From Dendrophyllia cribrosa (Eukaryota > Cnidaria > Anthozoa > Scleractinia > Dendrophylliidae): 64,000 bases of DNA. How positions within the stretch are numbered: the stretch's first letter is position 1; every line of letters begins with the position of its first letter. This document shows, in pieces, positions 1-11,825 of this stretch. Made by a program: the position numbers and the translations under genes. The stretch is taken from NCBI GenBank assembly GCA_024195265.1, contig JAJLRJ010000005.1, positions 24,116,355 through 24,180,354 on the forward strand. The letters run 5' to 3'. The notes beneath the pieces were generated by a model. The model was not told the DNA's origin. It did no database searches and was given only the letters and a program-made list of their open reading frames with translations.

Positions 1-221
1 ATTCAAATGCGAAAGAAGTATTCGCAACGATATCGCACTAAACACGCAGAAGGAAAAGACACATCGCCACATGATTGTTTTGAAAATCGATCGGAAGAAT
101 ATAATTCTACGTCAATCAAAGCCCAATCCGAATGCGTAATATGTGTTCTAGGCCAATGAGAACATTGGGAAAGCCCGCCAAATTCCAGCCTCGCTTTCAC
201 GGTGACGCGAAAGAAGACAAG

Positions 222-3200
222 ATGGCGGGCTTAACCAGGGAAGATGTAATAGACCTTTCAGCGAAGGACTTAGCAGTTAAACTGGCTGAAGTTGGTTTAC
301 CTAAATCGCTTACCGAAGCTTTGCATGGTAGGTGTTGTATTTACTTCATCTTTTTCCTATTGTTGAATGTGTTGCCGTGCTAGAACGGCCTTCTAATTTA
401 CTGTGGTTCGTTTTTCCAACAGCGAAAGCGATTAAAGGATCAACATTGCTCCTCTTGGATGCAGAAGATATCAAATACGAGCTGAACGAATCGTCTGTTG
501 AAGACAGGATACATTTACGAAATTTTCTTCGCGAAATTGTAAGTCTACATTTTCTAAATAAGCTTTAAAAGGTACAGCAAAAGTATAACATTTGCACTTC
601 ATCTTCATGCATGGCCGCCGTTTTACGTTTCCCGCCATTTCTGACATTTCTTTTGCCGATGGCTCATTTTGCAGATTAGAGTGGAAGTTCTCCTGAAAAG
701 TATTGAATTAATGGTGATTATAAAATTGTTTGCATGCACCTAGCAATCAAATCCATTTGCAAATCTGTAATTATCTGCGTGTTTTCAGAGAAAACAAGAG
801 GAACTTCCCGATGATGTACCAGTGATCCAACAAAGTGGAAGCATCCTTTGCAGTAGTAGCAGTAGTAACGGGAAGAAAAGAAGCAGTTCATCAGTGTCGT
901 CAGCAAGTGGTTCTACACGATCAGTGTATTCATCAGAAGACAGCCCTCCACCTTCTCAATCACCCAAACAAACACAGGAAAATTGCTTTGGTGGATTTGA
1001 AAAATACAAGCCACTGGATCTACCACCCGACTTTGATCTGCTGAGTTTCTTTGGAAAAAAAGTTGACAAGGGTTTGAAAACTGATTATAAGCAACCAGGC
1101 TCATTGCCCCGTGATCTCTCCAAGAAATTTGTAAACCAGGTTGCTGATCACATAGAGTCAGAGAATCCTCGGCCTTCAAAGGAAACAGTTGAGTGGGTGG
1201 CATGGAGATATTGTCTCAAGTATCCCTGCTTGCAGCAAATTAACCCTTTACAATTGATGCCTGGAGAGAAGCCTTCCAACAGCAAACCTTTCAAGGAGTG
1301 GGTGGGTGTTATTTTCCAAACAATTTTATTGTCCAATAAACATTACAAGCCTTAAAAGACAGAATTTTTAGAATGTGTTTGAATTATTATTTACAAATAA
1401 TTCTGTTTTCTTGTCATACAATTGTTATATCTTTGGGTAAATTTAATTTATAGATTTTAAGAATTCAATATTGGTTTTGCTTTCTTCATGGCATCAAAAC
1501 TACCTAAGCTTAGTGGTTATGAAGCTTTGTGCATGACCACCATAAATGACATTTACATTTTTACATTATTTTTACATCATAGGCTCTCTTAGCAGAAAAA
1601 ATTAGAAGAGCCCTGGAAAACAAACGATACCAGGAAAAAAGGAGGTCATCAACAAGTGCTTCTAGTTTGGTGGGAATTAAGAGGTTGAAATCAGATTGTG
1701 ATCAAGGTATAAATGATGCATCCTTTTACGAGACTGTCTTTGCTTCCAATTTACTACATTAAATTTAGTCTGATTGTCTGTATACATTTGATAGGAACAC
1801 AAGCACAGGTAGCTGTCAATGACCCTGCATCATTAGCAAGACACACCAAAAGACTCCAAGAAGAGCTGAGTAAACGTTCACCAGATCAAGAAGTAATAAA
1901 AGAACTTATGGATGCAGAATTTTCAGCCCGGAGAAGCTTCATAACTAAGATTGATGTACGGACAAGAAAGAGAGACACACTAGCAAAGTACCACATTCTT
2001 AGTATTGGCAGTGAGGTATATTATGACCTTTATGCACATTAATAGTTGGTTTGCACTTGCAATAAGCAGTAGGGAAATTATGCTTATGCTAGACCATGTT
2101 CCCAAGACCCTGCTACCTCAATGATTTAGAATCGAAAGTTTAGCTCTTGCATTGTGCATGAAGCACTTGGTATTAGAAGGGTGCAATTAGATTCTGATTG
2201 TGGCTAAATTCTTATGGATTTCAGCTTGAGGAGGAATTGGTTCGAATCCTAAAATTGGAAAAAAACATACAGTGCAGTGGTGTAGAGATGTTAATCAATG
2301 CATGGACAACCCAGCAGGAGAAGATAACACAATTCATCAAACAGGAATTTTCATTGACCCAGGATGAAATCACTGGTATGCAATTTACAAAGTTTTAGAG
2401 GTTTCTTACAAAATAGATTGCTCTGCCTTATGGAATATAAAATGTTATTTTAGCATTTTTTATGTTAATTGCAGAGTAAGTAATATGTCTCATCCTACCA
2501 TAACCAGTACACATGTACAGTCTATTCACAGTTTATGGGACAGGGATAATTGTGTTCTTCGTTCTCCACTGCCAGGTGCTGTACTGTTAAAAACCATGCC
2601 ACAAATATTTGTAACCAAACTGCACAAAAAGGAAGGCAAGAATAAAGGTGTCTTTGCTGTAATTTCATCTGATGAGGTGGGTGCACAATAAAAAGGCTGT
2701 AAAATCAGGATTTACAGGACCCTACTGAAGAGCACCCAACTAAAATATTTTAATAGTTTATGATTCTTATTATTCTTGTATCCCTGTATAATATAATGCT
2801 GTGCCAAATGACCATATTTTTTGAGTGTGATCTGAAAGATACACATCTTAAGGTGTGATCATGATCATCATCTGCTTCCACTTTCGTGCTTACACTCCAA
2901 GTACATGGACCATCACCAAAAATGGGGGTGCCCCTCCTGTAGATTTGCCACTGGATTATATTCTATACCAGGAAGTATATGAATGTCTTAACTGATTATT
3001 TTTATTTTATTTTCTTATACTTGATGGTTTCTGATATAGGACATCCCATCAGGGCTCTCCCATGAAAATGAACCATATCTCCTGGTGCAGCAGCCAGGGG
3101 AAGCTGCTGATGGTGATGAGGACTACACTCTTATGGTCGGAGAAGAGAAGTACTGTACCATATCTGAAAGAGAAAATTCACTTGGGCATGCAATTGTCCA

Positions 3201-3381
3201 ACTTCTGGCCCTTTTCTATGTGTTCCACTTGGACTATCCTAAGCCGTTACGGAACACCTACTTTTTTCTCCAACAGTTTGTGCTTGGAGATCATGATGTG
3301 TCATCAGCACCAAGAATTCTAAACAGTTATCATGAGTCTGTTCAGAAGTACTTTGTCTTAGTTTTTGCCAACTCACCTTAA
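222..3381 (+). CDS. SAM-domain protein, SAMD3-like (8 exons)
   Basis: Exons read by GT/AG sites and phase: 222-327, 423-538, 789-1301, 1583-1706, 1795-2015, 2225-2375, 2477-2676, 3040-3381. They sum to 1773 nt, a closed frame of 590 residues. Exons 1-2 form a sterile alpha motif-like domain (motifs MAGLTREDVIDL and LLLLDAEDIKYEL). Exon 3 adds a Ser-rich linker and a block around WVAWRYCLKYPCLQQ typical of SAMD3-like proteins of fish and cnidarians. The C-terminal half (exons 5-8) has the conserved family look (FFLQQFVLGDHD). I chose the ATG at 222 (context AAGATGGCG) over an in-frame ATG at 132 because the domain starts there. The exon 7 acceptor (AG at 2475-2476) is the only one I found that keeps phase and is the weakest junction. 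Molecular function is unknown; SAM domains usually mediate protein-protein contacts. The gene appears intact. Confidence 0.85.
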
Positions 3382-3662
3382 GATTAATTAAGACACCGGG
3401 TGGCTGAATTGGTAAATTTTGTTAGTGTTGACATTGACTTGTGAAACTCATTTTGTATGTTTTTACAAGTGAAAAACTGATTAATGTGTCATCAGCCCTT
3501 AGAATTCTGAACAGCCATCATGAATCTGTTCACAAGTTCTTAGTTTTTGCTAACTCGCTTTAAGATTAATTAAGACACTGGGTGACTGTCTTAGTAAATT
3601 TTGTTGGTTGACATTGACTTTTGAAATTCTTTTTGTACGTTTTTAACAAGTGAAAAACTGAA
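3295..3662 (+). repeat. Tandem duplication of the end of the last SAMD3-like exon
   Basis: The final ~87 coding bases, the stop and ~100 bases of 3' UTR (3295-3482) are repeated at 3483-3662 with scattered substitutions (both contain GATTAATTAAGACAC and end GTGAAAAACTG). The second copy lies in the 3' UTR and carries small indels, so it is not a usable alternative exon as it stands. Confidence 0.8.
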
Positions 3663-3898
3663 ATTCCTGTTGTGACTTTCTTGCAACTGAAGAAAGCATT
3701 CCAAGGAATGTACATCAAACATGTGTTTACAAGGTTACAGACTCTTGTGCAAGTGTAGACTTTGAAATTGCTCCCCATGTTTGAGGTTTGTACTTAGGCA
3801 TAGTGCAAATTATATCTGCATTGTATCTGTCAGTTGCTGTTGTTAGCCTGGATTAGCATTTACAAGAGTAATCGTGTTATACTTTTTGGAAAGCTTAT

Positions 3899-3904
3899 AA
3901 TAAA
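3899..3904 (+). terminator. Polyadenylation signal candidate of the SAMD3-like gene
   Basis: AATAAA about 520 bases after the stop codon, the first good hexamer downstream of the last exon. This implies a long 3' UTR containing the duplicated segment. Confidence 0.45.
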
Positions 3905-4455
3905 ACGATTTTACTCAATGTCTTGTGCCACTTTCTTGTTACAGGGATATGCTGTGTTAAAGGAGCTTCACCTAGCTAATATATGTATGGGGTTATAGTA
4001 TCTACATGTTATTCATTTATTTTGAGATGAACATTAGACACTTCAACAAATCAGTTCTTCTAGTTGCAAGTGCAATTGTATTCGGATTCTTAAGTGCACA
4101 GAAGTCCTGCAAATTATGTTTTGCATCCCTACATCTAGTGTTTTTTACCCCTACTCAAGTGGGTCTTAATTTTTATTAAGTGCAGTCTTGCAACTATCAA
4201 AGTTGCAAACACTTAGAAAAGCGATGTGACCCTTTCCTTAAGGGAATTTTGGCACTTGATTTAAGGTTCTCTAATTCCCAGTTTTAGGGCCGTTCCCCTC
4301 AAGTTAGGTTTGGTTCCCTTCAATAAGTCTCATTCTGCCCTTATTTAAGTGTGTTTTGATTTCTATGAAGTGCGGTATTGTAACTACTTCAAGGTTGCAA
4401 ACACTTAGAAAAGCGATGTGACCCTTTGATTAGGGCAATTTTGGCACTTGATTTA

Positions 4456-6542
4456 CTTACTTAGCACTTAGATCTCTCCGCGCCAGGAGGCGCATAAGGC
4501 CGCAACCCTCGTCTTCCAACACGCTCTGTCTTCCGCTATGACTTTGACTTCTCTCCAGCTTTTCCACCCTTCGCACTTTCGCTCTTTTTCCACAGTTCGT
4601 CTCCACGTGGTCTTTGGTCGACCTACTGCCCGTTTCCCTTCCGGTTGCCACCCTAATGCTACCCTGCAGTTATCGGTTGCATCTTTTCTCAAGACGTGCC
4701 CGATCCAATTCCAGCGTCTCCTGCGGATCTCATCACTGATCTTGTTTATTCCTGTTATCTCCTCTATCCTCTCGTTGCTCACTCTCTTTGGCCACCGAAT
4801 TCCGAGGATTCGTCTGAGGCACACAAACTGGAATGCGTCCATCTTCTTTTCCTCCACCTTTGTCATTTTCCACGCCTCGCATCCGTAGAGTAGTACTGGG
4901 CGTACTAGCGTCTTGAACAGCTTGATCTTCGTTTGGCGTCCTATGTTCCGTAACCTCCATATCTTCGTTAGGGTATAGAACGCCCCTCTTGCTTTATTTA
5001 GTCGGTTCCTAATATCTTCAGTTCCACCACCATCTTTCCTGACCTTTGCTCCGAGGTATACGAATTCTTCCACTTCTTCGACTTCATCTTCTCCAATCTT
5101 AACCCGGTCCTGCCGTCTTGCATTCGATCTCAACATCTTGCATTTTGCCGCGTTGAGCTTCAGTCCTACACGCCCGGCGTTCTCCACCAATCGATCCGTC
5201 TTGCTCTGTATGTGTTCGTACTTCGACGAGATCAGAGCAATATCGTCTGCGAAGTCAAGGTCTTCTAATATGCTGGTGAAGTTCCATCGTATTCCATTCT
5301 TATGCCCGTGTGTCGTCCTTCTCATCACCCAATCTATTGCTATGAGGAAGAGGAATCCTGACATAACACATCCTTGTTTGACTCCCGTCGTGATCTTGAT
5401 CCACCTCGTCTGTTCCCCGTCATCCATTACCGTGCACTCAAATTCCTCATACATGATTTTGACCATCTTCACCAGCTTTTCAGGTATGCCGTATGACTTC
5501 ATGATCTTCCACAAGCTTTCTCTATGGATCGAATCAAAAGCCTTCTCGAAGTCAATGAAGTGTGTATACAGCGTCGCTCTCCACTCGTTCACCTGCTCCA
5601 TGATGTTGCGTAGGATGAAGATCTGCTCCACTGTGCTCCTATTCCTACGGAATCCTGCCTGTTCCCTTCTGAGAGCCTCGTCCACTCCCCGTTGGATCCG
5701 TTCGATTATGACTCGGCCCATGATTTTGCTCATTACTGGCAGCAGTGTCACTCCTCTCCAGTTTTTACACTCTTTCAAGTCCCCTTTCTTTGGTAGTTTG
5801 ACGATGACTCCTTTCTTCCAACTGTCCGGTATTCTTTCCTCCCTCCATATCTTCCTGTATAGTCTTGTCAGTTCTTGTACTGCTGTGTCACCGCTTGCTT
5901 TCAGCAACTCTGCGGGTATTTCGTCCATTCCAGGTGCCTTTCCACTTTTTGTCTTCCTTAGGGCTTGTCTGACTTCGTCTTCCCTGATCTCTGCTGTGTC
6001 CATCTCCCTCAACTCTTCTGCCGCCGTCTCCTCATCTGTTACAGGGTTCGTAGGCGCCTTCCTCACAAGCACTTCTTCAAAGTGCTCCGCCCATCTCTCA
6101 AGTCTCGCCTCCTTGTCCTTGATTACTTCTCCCTGCTTATCCTTTACGGCAGCGGCTTGTCTCATCTTCTTATTAGTTAGTCTTCTTGCCGCCTGGTACA
6201 ACTCTCTTGTGCGTCCTTTCTCAGCAGATCTCTCAGCTTCCTTAGCGATCTCTTCTGTCCAGTGTCTCTTGTCCTCTCTTGCCCTGCGCTTCACTTCTCT
6301 GTCTTTCAGCCTGTATTCTATGCGCAACCTTCCTTTGACACGTTCTGACCTGGTACTGTCAATTTTATTTCCTATCTGCCTCCTTTCCTCTATCGCCCTC
6401 CATGTGCCATCCCTCAGCCATTGCTTGCTCCTCTTCTTCACCCTTCCTATCACCTTGTCTGCAGTCTCCGTGTACACTTTCTCTATCTGGCTGCAGTCGT
6501 CGTTCACGTCCCCCTCTACCTCTAGTGCTTCGGAACCAGATA
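4456..6542 (-). mobile_element. 5'-truncated non-LTR retrotransposon (RTE-like LINE)
   Basis: A minus-strand insert flanked by a perfect 13-bp target-site duplication, GGCACTTGATTTA, at 4443-4455 and 6543-6555. The 3' end (at 4456) has no poly(A) but ends in short repeats reading CTAAGTGCTAAGTAAG on the minus strand, as in RTE-type elements. The 5' end is cut inside the linker before the reverse transcriptase, so the apurinic-type endonuclease expected upstream is missing. The intact frame and perfect duplication indicate recent insertion. Confidence 0.9.
4468..6542 (-). CDS. LINE ORF2 fragment: reverse transcriptase (endonuclease missing)
   Basis: About 690 open codons with no initiator: the frame runs off the truncation point at 6542. 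The protein is a non-LTR reverse transcriptase. A charged linker (first ~180 residues) is followed by the fingers/palm region with RREQAGFRRNRSTVEQIF, then IDFEKAFD near residue 320, GVKQGCVMSGFLFLIAIDW, and the catalytic LDFADDIALIS near residue 420. The thumb and C-terminal region contain RPVLLYGCEAW and the terminal WIGHVLRKD / GRPKTTWRR block common in RTE-like invertebrate elements. All catalytic Asp residues are present and there is no internal stop. It cannot mobilise alone without an endonuclease domain. RTE-clade placement is by motif memory; CR1-like relatives are the alternative. Confidence 0.88.
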
Positions 6543-6801
6543 GGCACTTGATTTAGGGTGGTCTAATTCCTACTTTTAGGATCGTTTCCCTTAAGTTAGT
6601 TTCTTACTGCGCTTATTTAAGTGTTCCTTGATTTTTATTAAGTGTAGTCTTGCAACTATTTTGAGGTAGCACACACTTAATATAAGAGAAGTCACCCTTG
6701 GTGCAAGAGAAAAGTGCCCTTATCCCACGGACAGACATTTAAGGGTTTTTCTCTTAAAATTTAAGAGATTTACACTTCAAAGAGGGAACTTCTTTTTGCA
6801 G

Positions 6802-8108
6802 TGGGTCAACCGCCAGCGCCTCCACCATCGTCTTCAACCATGTGCACTGAGGTCACTGAGAGCGCTGATGGTCAACCGCCTCCACAATCGTCTTCAACCA
6901 TGTGCACACAGAGCGCTGGTGGTCAATCGCCCCCACAATCGTCTCAGAGCGCTGTTCAACCGCCCCCACAATCGTCTCAGAGCGCTGGTGGTCAACTTCC
7001 CCCGGAATTTTCTTCAACCATGTGCACTCAGAGCGCTGGTGGTCAACCGCCTGCAAGACCCTCGCCTTCGAACACTGGAGCTTCCCTTCCGAGAAGTCCT
7101 GAAAGTCCACATATCATTGCTTACGTTCACAATCTCTCTCCGCTCAAGCGTAACAAACGGAACACAATAGATTACACAACTTTAACCTTGCAAACGGATG
7201 CCACTACAACCCAACCAGCTCTCTGTTACTCGAAGACAAAACGAAAGCTTCTACACGAGCACGAGACAAAAAGAGCACCCATAAAGATAACACGCTTCAC
7301 GAAATCCGCGGACAAAACTAAAATAGTAATCAACGACAAAACCTTGCTCGCCAAACCAGATGACATGGTCTACACGTTCCAATATTACGACGACGCGGAT
7401 CAACCTGTAACACCGCTCACTGACCTCTTGAACGACGATGCTTCTAAAGAGGATAATATCACCGTCTGCGCCAAAGTTGTGAAAGTCTCTGATCCTAAGA
7501 ATGTCGTCACACAACATTCCAGGGGTAACAAAGTTTCAGAGGTGATGCTTCTGGATACAACAGGAACTATGACGTTAGATTTGTGGAATGAGCAAATTGC
7601 TCAAGTGCAGATTGACAGTGTGTATCGATTCACATCATTATCCACCAGTTACTGGAATAATTCTAAGAAGTTGTCTTCCACCATAAACACGGCCATCAAG
7701 CAAATCTTTCAACCTGATCTGTGTTCCCTTCAATTCAATGAAAGCGATGATACAGGCCTGCAAAACGAACATACCATCATTGTCCCAGAGATTAGCACAG
7801 TTGAAGAAGTTCAAAGGTACAAATCATGTTGTAATTGTAATAAGCGCATTATTCAACCAGATGACATTACAGTTAAATGTAGCTACTGCTCTCATACGAT
7901 GAGAGCCTCTAGTTGTCCCACAAAGCTGTTTGTTAATGTAAACCTCGAAGTCGCTGATCAGAAGAAAACATTTACTATTTTCGATGATGTCTTGAAATCC
8001 ACTCTTGGCGAGTTGAACTTTGATACTATTGCACAACAACTTTTGTTGCTACAAAACATGTCCATGACGATTAACACCAAGAATGTAATTACCAAAATCT
8101 TGTTGTAA
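6802..8108 (+). CDS. RPA1-like ssDNA-binding protein (OB fold + zinc ribbon), large exon
   Basis: An open frame of ~435 codons preceded by a good splice acceptor (TTCTTTTTGCAG, AG at 6800-6801). It is probably the last or only large exon, with an upstream exon not identified; the first in-frame ATG is at 6840. N-terminus (to ~residue 90): imperfect Pro/Gln/Ser repeats around STMCTQSAGGQ, encoded by a minisatellite. Residues ~215-305 resemble an RPA70 OB fold (KVVKVSDPKN; SEVMLLDTTGTMTLDLWNEQ). Residues ~343-400 form a zinc ribbon with Cys pairs in CCNCNK and KCSYCSH, like RPA70 DNA-binding domain C. The expected role is binding single-stranded DNA. Free-standing RPA-like genes occur beside or inside Helitrons in some eukaryotes, so it may be mobile-element cargo, but no Helitron helicase is seen here. 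The frame is intact. Confidence 0.7.
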
Positions 8109-8300
8109 TAAGCGTATTATTCAACCAGAATTCATTACAGTTAAATGTAGCTACTGCTCTCATTTGAAATTGTAATAAGCACATTGTCTAACCAGAATCA
8201 TGATTACAGTTAAATGTAGCTACTGCTCTCATATGAAGAGAGCCTCTAGTTGTCCCATGAAGCTGTTTGATAACGTAAATGTAGAAGTCTCTGATCCAAA
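8102..8300 (+). pseudogene. Two decayed copies of the RPA-like zinc-ribbon segment
   Basis: Directly after the stop, sequence like the zinc-ribbon coding segment (TTGTAATAAGC...CAACCAGA and AGTTAAATGTAGCTACTGCT) recurs at about 8102-8160 and 8171-8300. The second copy extends into the region matching AGAGCCTCTAGTTGTCCCA. Frame is not kept; these are local partial tandem duplications. Confidence 0.75.
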
Positions 8301-8304
8301 GTTC

Positions 8305-8690
8305 CTTTAGAGTTAAGTTGGCCAAGTAACCATGTGCATATGGTTGTTTACTGAAACGACAATAGGTTCATTTTTCATAACACCAAAGTTTTTCATGTTG
8401 AGTTAAATTTGCCAAGTAATCATATGTATATGGTTGTTTTCTTATTAATTGACAATATGTTCGTTTTTCATAACACCAAAGTTTTTCGTATTGAGTTAAG
8501 TTGGCCAAGTAACCATATGCATATGGTCGTTTGCTTCGTAATTGACAATAGGTTCATTTTTAATGACTCCAAAGTTTTTCGTGTTGAATCAAGTTGGCCA
8601 AGTAACCATATGCATACAGTTGTTTTAACTTCGTAATTGACAATAGGTTCGTTTTCAATGACACCAAAGTTTTCCATGTTGAGTTAATAG
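8305..8690. repeat. ~93-bp minisatellite, four units
   Basis: Units carrying TTGGCCAAGTAACCATATGC start near 8318, 8408, 8501 and 8594 and each includes ACACCAAAGTTTTTC. Apparent peptide frames through it are repeat artefacts. Confidence 0.8.
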
Positions 8691-8724
8691 TTTCGTTTTT
8701 TTTATGGAGAAAGTAATAGGCCTT

Positions 8725-9203
8725 ATCACAGTTTTTGACACCATCTTGACGAGTAGCCAAAGCAGCAGGAATTACAGTGTTTATATGGGAATTGGATAGC
8801 AAATAACTTCTTCTAAAATTGAATATTTCACATCAAAACTTAAAATACTAGGTAGAAGATTGTATTCACTAAGTTTTAAGGATGTAGCTTTGCTAGAAGT
8901 CACTCAGTCAATTTTTGTCATTTTCCATACATTCGTCTGTAAATTAAGCCGCAGTTTGGAGGAAAAATGTACAGACAAATGTATCGAGAATCACAAAAAT
9001 TAACTGAGGGACTTCTAGCAAAGCTACATCCCTCGAACTTGGTGAATACAATCTTCTACCTAAGTATTAAAAAGTTTAATTCACAAATTGTGAAATATTC
9101 AATTTTAGAAGAAGTTATCTGCTATCCGATTCCCATACAAACACTGTACCGGTTATTTCTGACTGCTTTGCCTACTCGTCAAGATGGCATCAAAAACTTT
9201 TAA
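8725..9203. repeat. Long inverted repeat (fold-back/MITE-like), ~235-bp arms
   Basis: The left arm (GACACCATCTTGACGAGTAG ... ATTCGTCTGT) is matched in reverse complement by 8967-9203 (ACAGACAAATGTATCG ... CTACTCGTCAAGATGGCATC) around a ~15-base loop near 8950-8965. By eye the arms are roughly 85% alike. No coding frame is shared; a non-autonomous fold-back element is the simplest reading. Confidence 0.75.
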
Positions 9204-9205
9204 TT

Positions 9206-9909
9206 AGGGATGTAATGTTTCACTTTGTGTTCATTAAAGATGTGTTCTAGATACCTGTCATGTTTATTTTAGTACATGTACATTGATCCAGTCTCAGTGG
9301 GATGTAAAAGACACAAACTTGAAAAGAAATTCTCAAAAACACTAGATTTTGATTAGCTTGGCAATGAATGATTTCACTTCCTCATTGAACAAAACGAAAG
9401 GAAATGTGAGCTTGTTGGGACAGGTGTTAATTATAGATGAAAAAAATTTTGGATCAACACTAAAAATGCTTGGAAAACACACTTCATTTTTGGAGGCATT
9501 TTACATGTAATAAATACATACACTGGCTGTTCCAAGTGGAGCTTGCTCCCACATATAGAAGCTTTTAGCTTTTGCCTTCAATGAGTGAAATGCAATGCGG
9601 ATAGCCAGTTTTAAGACAATAAGATGAACACATGCAAATCTTCCCAGCAGGTACACAAACAGTCTATGGCAGTACATCCCACTTCCCAAGGAGTTTAGAT
9701 TCAAGCTGCCCGCTGCATGCAAGAAGAAAAGAAAACACAAACCAAATCTCTAAGCAATAACAAATTATTTACAACTCTGAGCACCTGCGGCTCTGTAGAC
9801 TAGCCTCCTCTGCACGCAAGTCCTTCAATGCCACTAGGCATTCAATAGTTAGCCTTTTGTCAACACTACCTTCGCAACCATTTGGATAAACACGACTAGA
9901 AGGGAACTG
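9206..9909. other. No recognisable feature
   Basis: AT-rich unique-looking sequence. Short frames on both strands have no motif, splice support or start context. I see no gene here. Confidence 0.5.
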
Positions 9910-9918
9910 GGGATGACC

Positions 9919-10293
9919 CGGGGGAGGGGGGTACTCCTTGGATTTTTTGGTGGGGGGTGTGCAGCCATTTTCCACACCCGTTTTCAGACCTGCCTTCTTA
10001 AGCGTGTACTCTATTTGCGAGCCCCTAAGCTTGCCCACAGAAAGTGGATATCATTTTATGATAAAAAATACCGAACATTGTTTCAGGCAAAATGTTCAGA
10101 TTTTTAGTCTAATTTTGTCTCCATATTGTGTCGTTGTCGTGCTTTCTTCGAAAACCAGACCCAATTTCAGACCATAATTGTCAAAATCTATACCCGTTTT
10201 CAGACCACAACGGCTCAAAAACCATACCCTTTGGGACGGCACATACCTATATAGCTTATATAGGGGAGTACCCTCCCCCCCCCCCCCCCCCCC
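9919..10293. mobile_element. MITE with G/C-rich inverted ends and 9-bp target duplication
   Basis: The left end reads GGGGGAGGGGGGTACTCC and the right end is its near inverse (GGAGTACCCTCCCCC...). GGGATGACC flanks both sides (9910-9918 and 10294-10302). The right end has expanded to about 20 C residues. The interior has ACCCGTTTTCAGACC repeated. It is non-coding; the 8-9 bp duplication suggests mobilisation by a hAT- or MULE-type transposase. Confidence 0.75.
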
Positions 10294-10595
10294 GGGATGA
10301 CCAACTGCCTTAAAACAGGAAGCCCAATACTACAGTGGCTGAACAGTGATTCCTGCCATGGGGGCTGTTGCTTTCATAGGCACTTATGAAGACATATATG
10401 TTTCCATACTCTAGTATTTCTCTTAGGATTTTTTTAATAATGTTTGTAATTTTATATCTTGTTTATATTAATGATAATGATAAAAATGATATAAAATGTT
10501 GTATAAGGCACGACTCTTTAGAATACCACTACTTAGTGAAAGGATTGCGTGGATAAATTAAGTTTCTAACTATCTATCCACGTGTTCACCATAGG

Positions 10596-11800
10596 TCTAC
10601 TTTGATTTACAACAGTATTAATCAAACGTCAAGTTACCGTTTTATTTATCACACAGCGTCTGTTAACACCTTTCCACTGTTTAATTTCTTTATTGTTCGG
10701 TTTGTGTTTTTAGCTAAGTGCTTTCTTGGCAGCCGTCTCTTTTATTCACATTTTACCGATTATAAAAATGGAGTAACTTAATGGTGGTTATATTACAAAA
10801 CACGTTTAACTCACGCTTTTAAAAACCTTAAAGTTAATATCTTATTCGCTTCGCATCATTTGTCGTAGGGATGTCCATTATAAATAAGGAATCGTATTTC
10901 CATTATCGACAAATGTTCTTCTCCTATATTAGAACAGTATATTTCGGTAGTCGTTGCCAGTAGTCACTATATACCAATATCATATTGGTGTGGTCTCTAT
11001 CACTGAGAAAAAAATATTTATTTATCGTGTTTGTCCTCTAATAAAAAAGCAAATATGAGATCTCCGTTTAATCCATATGACCAAAAATGACGGAAAAAAG
11101 AACGAAATTAATGCAGTTTTCACCAAATAAAAATAGATTGCAGTGAAGCATACATTTTGTCTCTACGCAGACAAAAAATATATATATATATATATGTATA
11201 GAAGGTTGCCTAAACTTTCTGAGGTGGCTGCTGTATGCGTTAAGACCTCTGTGAGGGTACTGATAAATGAAGAGATACCCAGTAATCTTTTCATAATAAG
11301 CTTGGTGTTTCTTGTTTTTTTTTTCTTTTTAACATCGTCTGTTAACACCTTTCCACTGTTTAATTTCTTTTTTTGTTGTTGTTGTTCGGTTTGTGTTTTT
11401 AGCTAAGTGCTTTCTTGGCAGCCTTTCATTCACATTTTACCGATTGTAAGAAGGGAATAACTTAATGGTGGTAATATCACAGTGTACGTTTAACTTATGG
11501 TTTTTAAAAACCTTAAAGTTAATATATTATTCACTTCGCATCATTTGTCTTAGAGATGTTCATTATAAATAAGTAATAGGAATCGCATTTCATTCTTAAG
11601 AGTTTTTAAGAGTCTATCAAAGTTCGTCATGATTGTTAATGGGCCGTTTTTTTTTTTGTCATATTAGCGTTGAAAATAATATGATAATGCATTGTTTGTT
11701 TTCGTGGTAAGCACGGTGACTTATAAACTAGTGAAGAATAACATAAATTTGGTTATATGTCGAAAACTTGAAGAAGTATCATAAAGTAATCGAAGATTGT
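10596..11800. repeat. Two copies of a dispersed flank block of the secreted-peptide locus
   Basis: 10656-10890 and 11333-11580 both contain CTGTTAACACCTTTCCACTG, GCTAAGTGCTTTCTTGGCAG and TTCGCATCATTTGTC. The same block recurs at 36560-36795, 49884-50125, 56545-56760 and 63686-63900, with diverged versions at 33567-33790 and 39325-39550. Between the two copies lies a second shared block (11100-11330) containing GGTGGCTGCTGTATGCGTTA. No peptide gene is attached here, so this is a detached fragment of the duplicated unit. Confidence 0.8.
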
Positions 11801-11825
11801 TTTCCTTTGGATTTCATTTTTTTAG

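Larger units (their letters stand above)
4140..6720. repeat. ~190-bp tandem repeat, split by a LINE
   Basis: Blocks with AAACACTTAGAAAAGCGATG and GGCACTTGATTTA recur with a spacing near 190 bp at about 4180 and 4370. After the LINE at 4456-6542 the series continues (6543-6720) as a diverged third unit. Roughly 2.5-3 units; short satellite or internal repeat of an unknown element. Confidence 0.7.

Noticed and set aside
5138..6556. 472-codon plus-strand frame across the LINE
   Set aside because: Antisense shadow of the reverse transcriptase; no motifs or start context.
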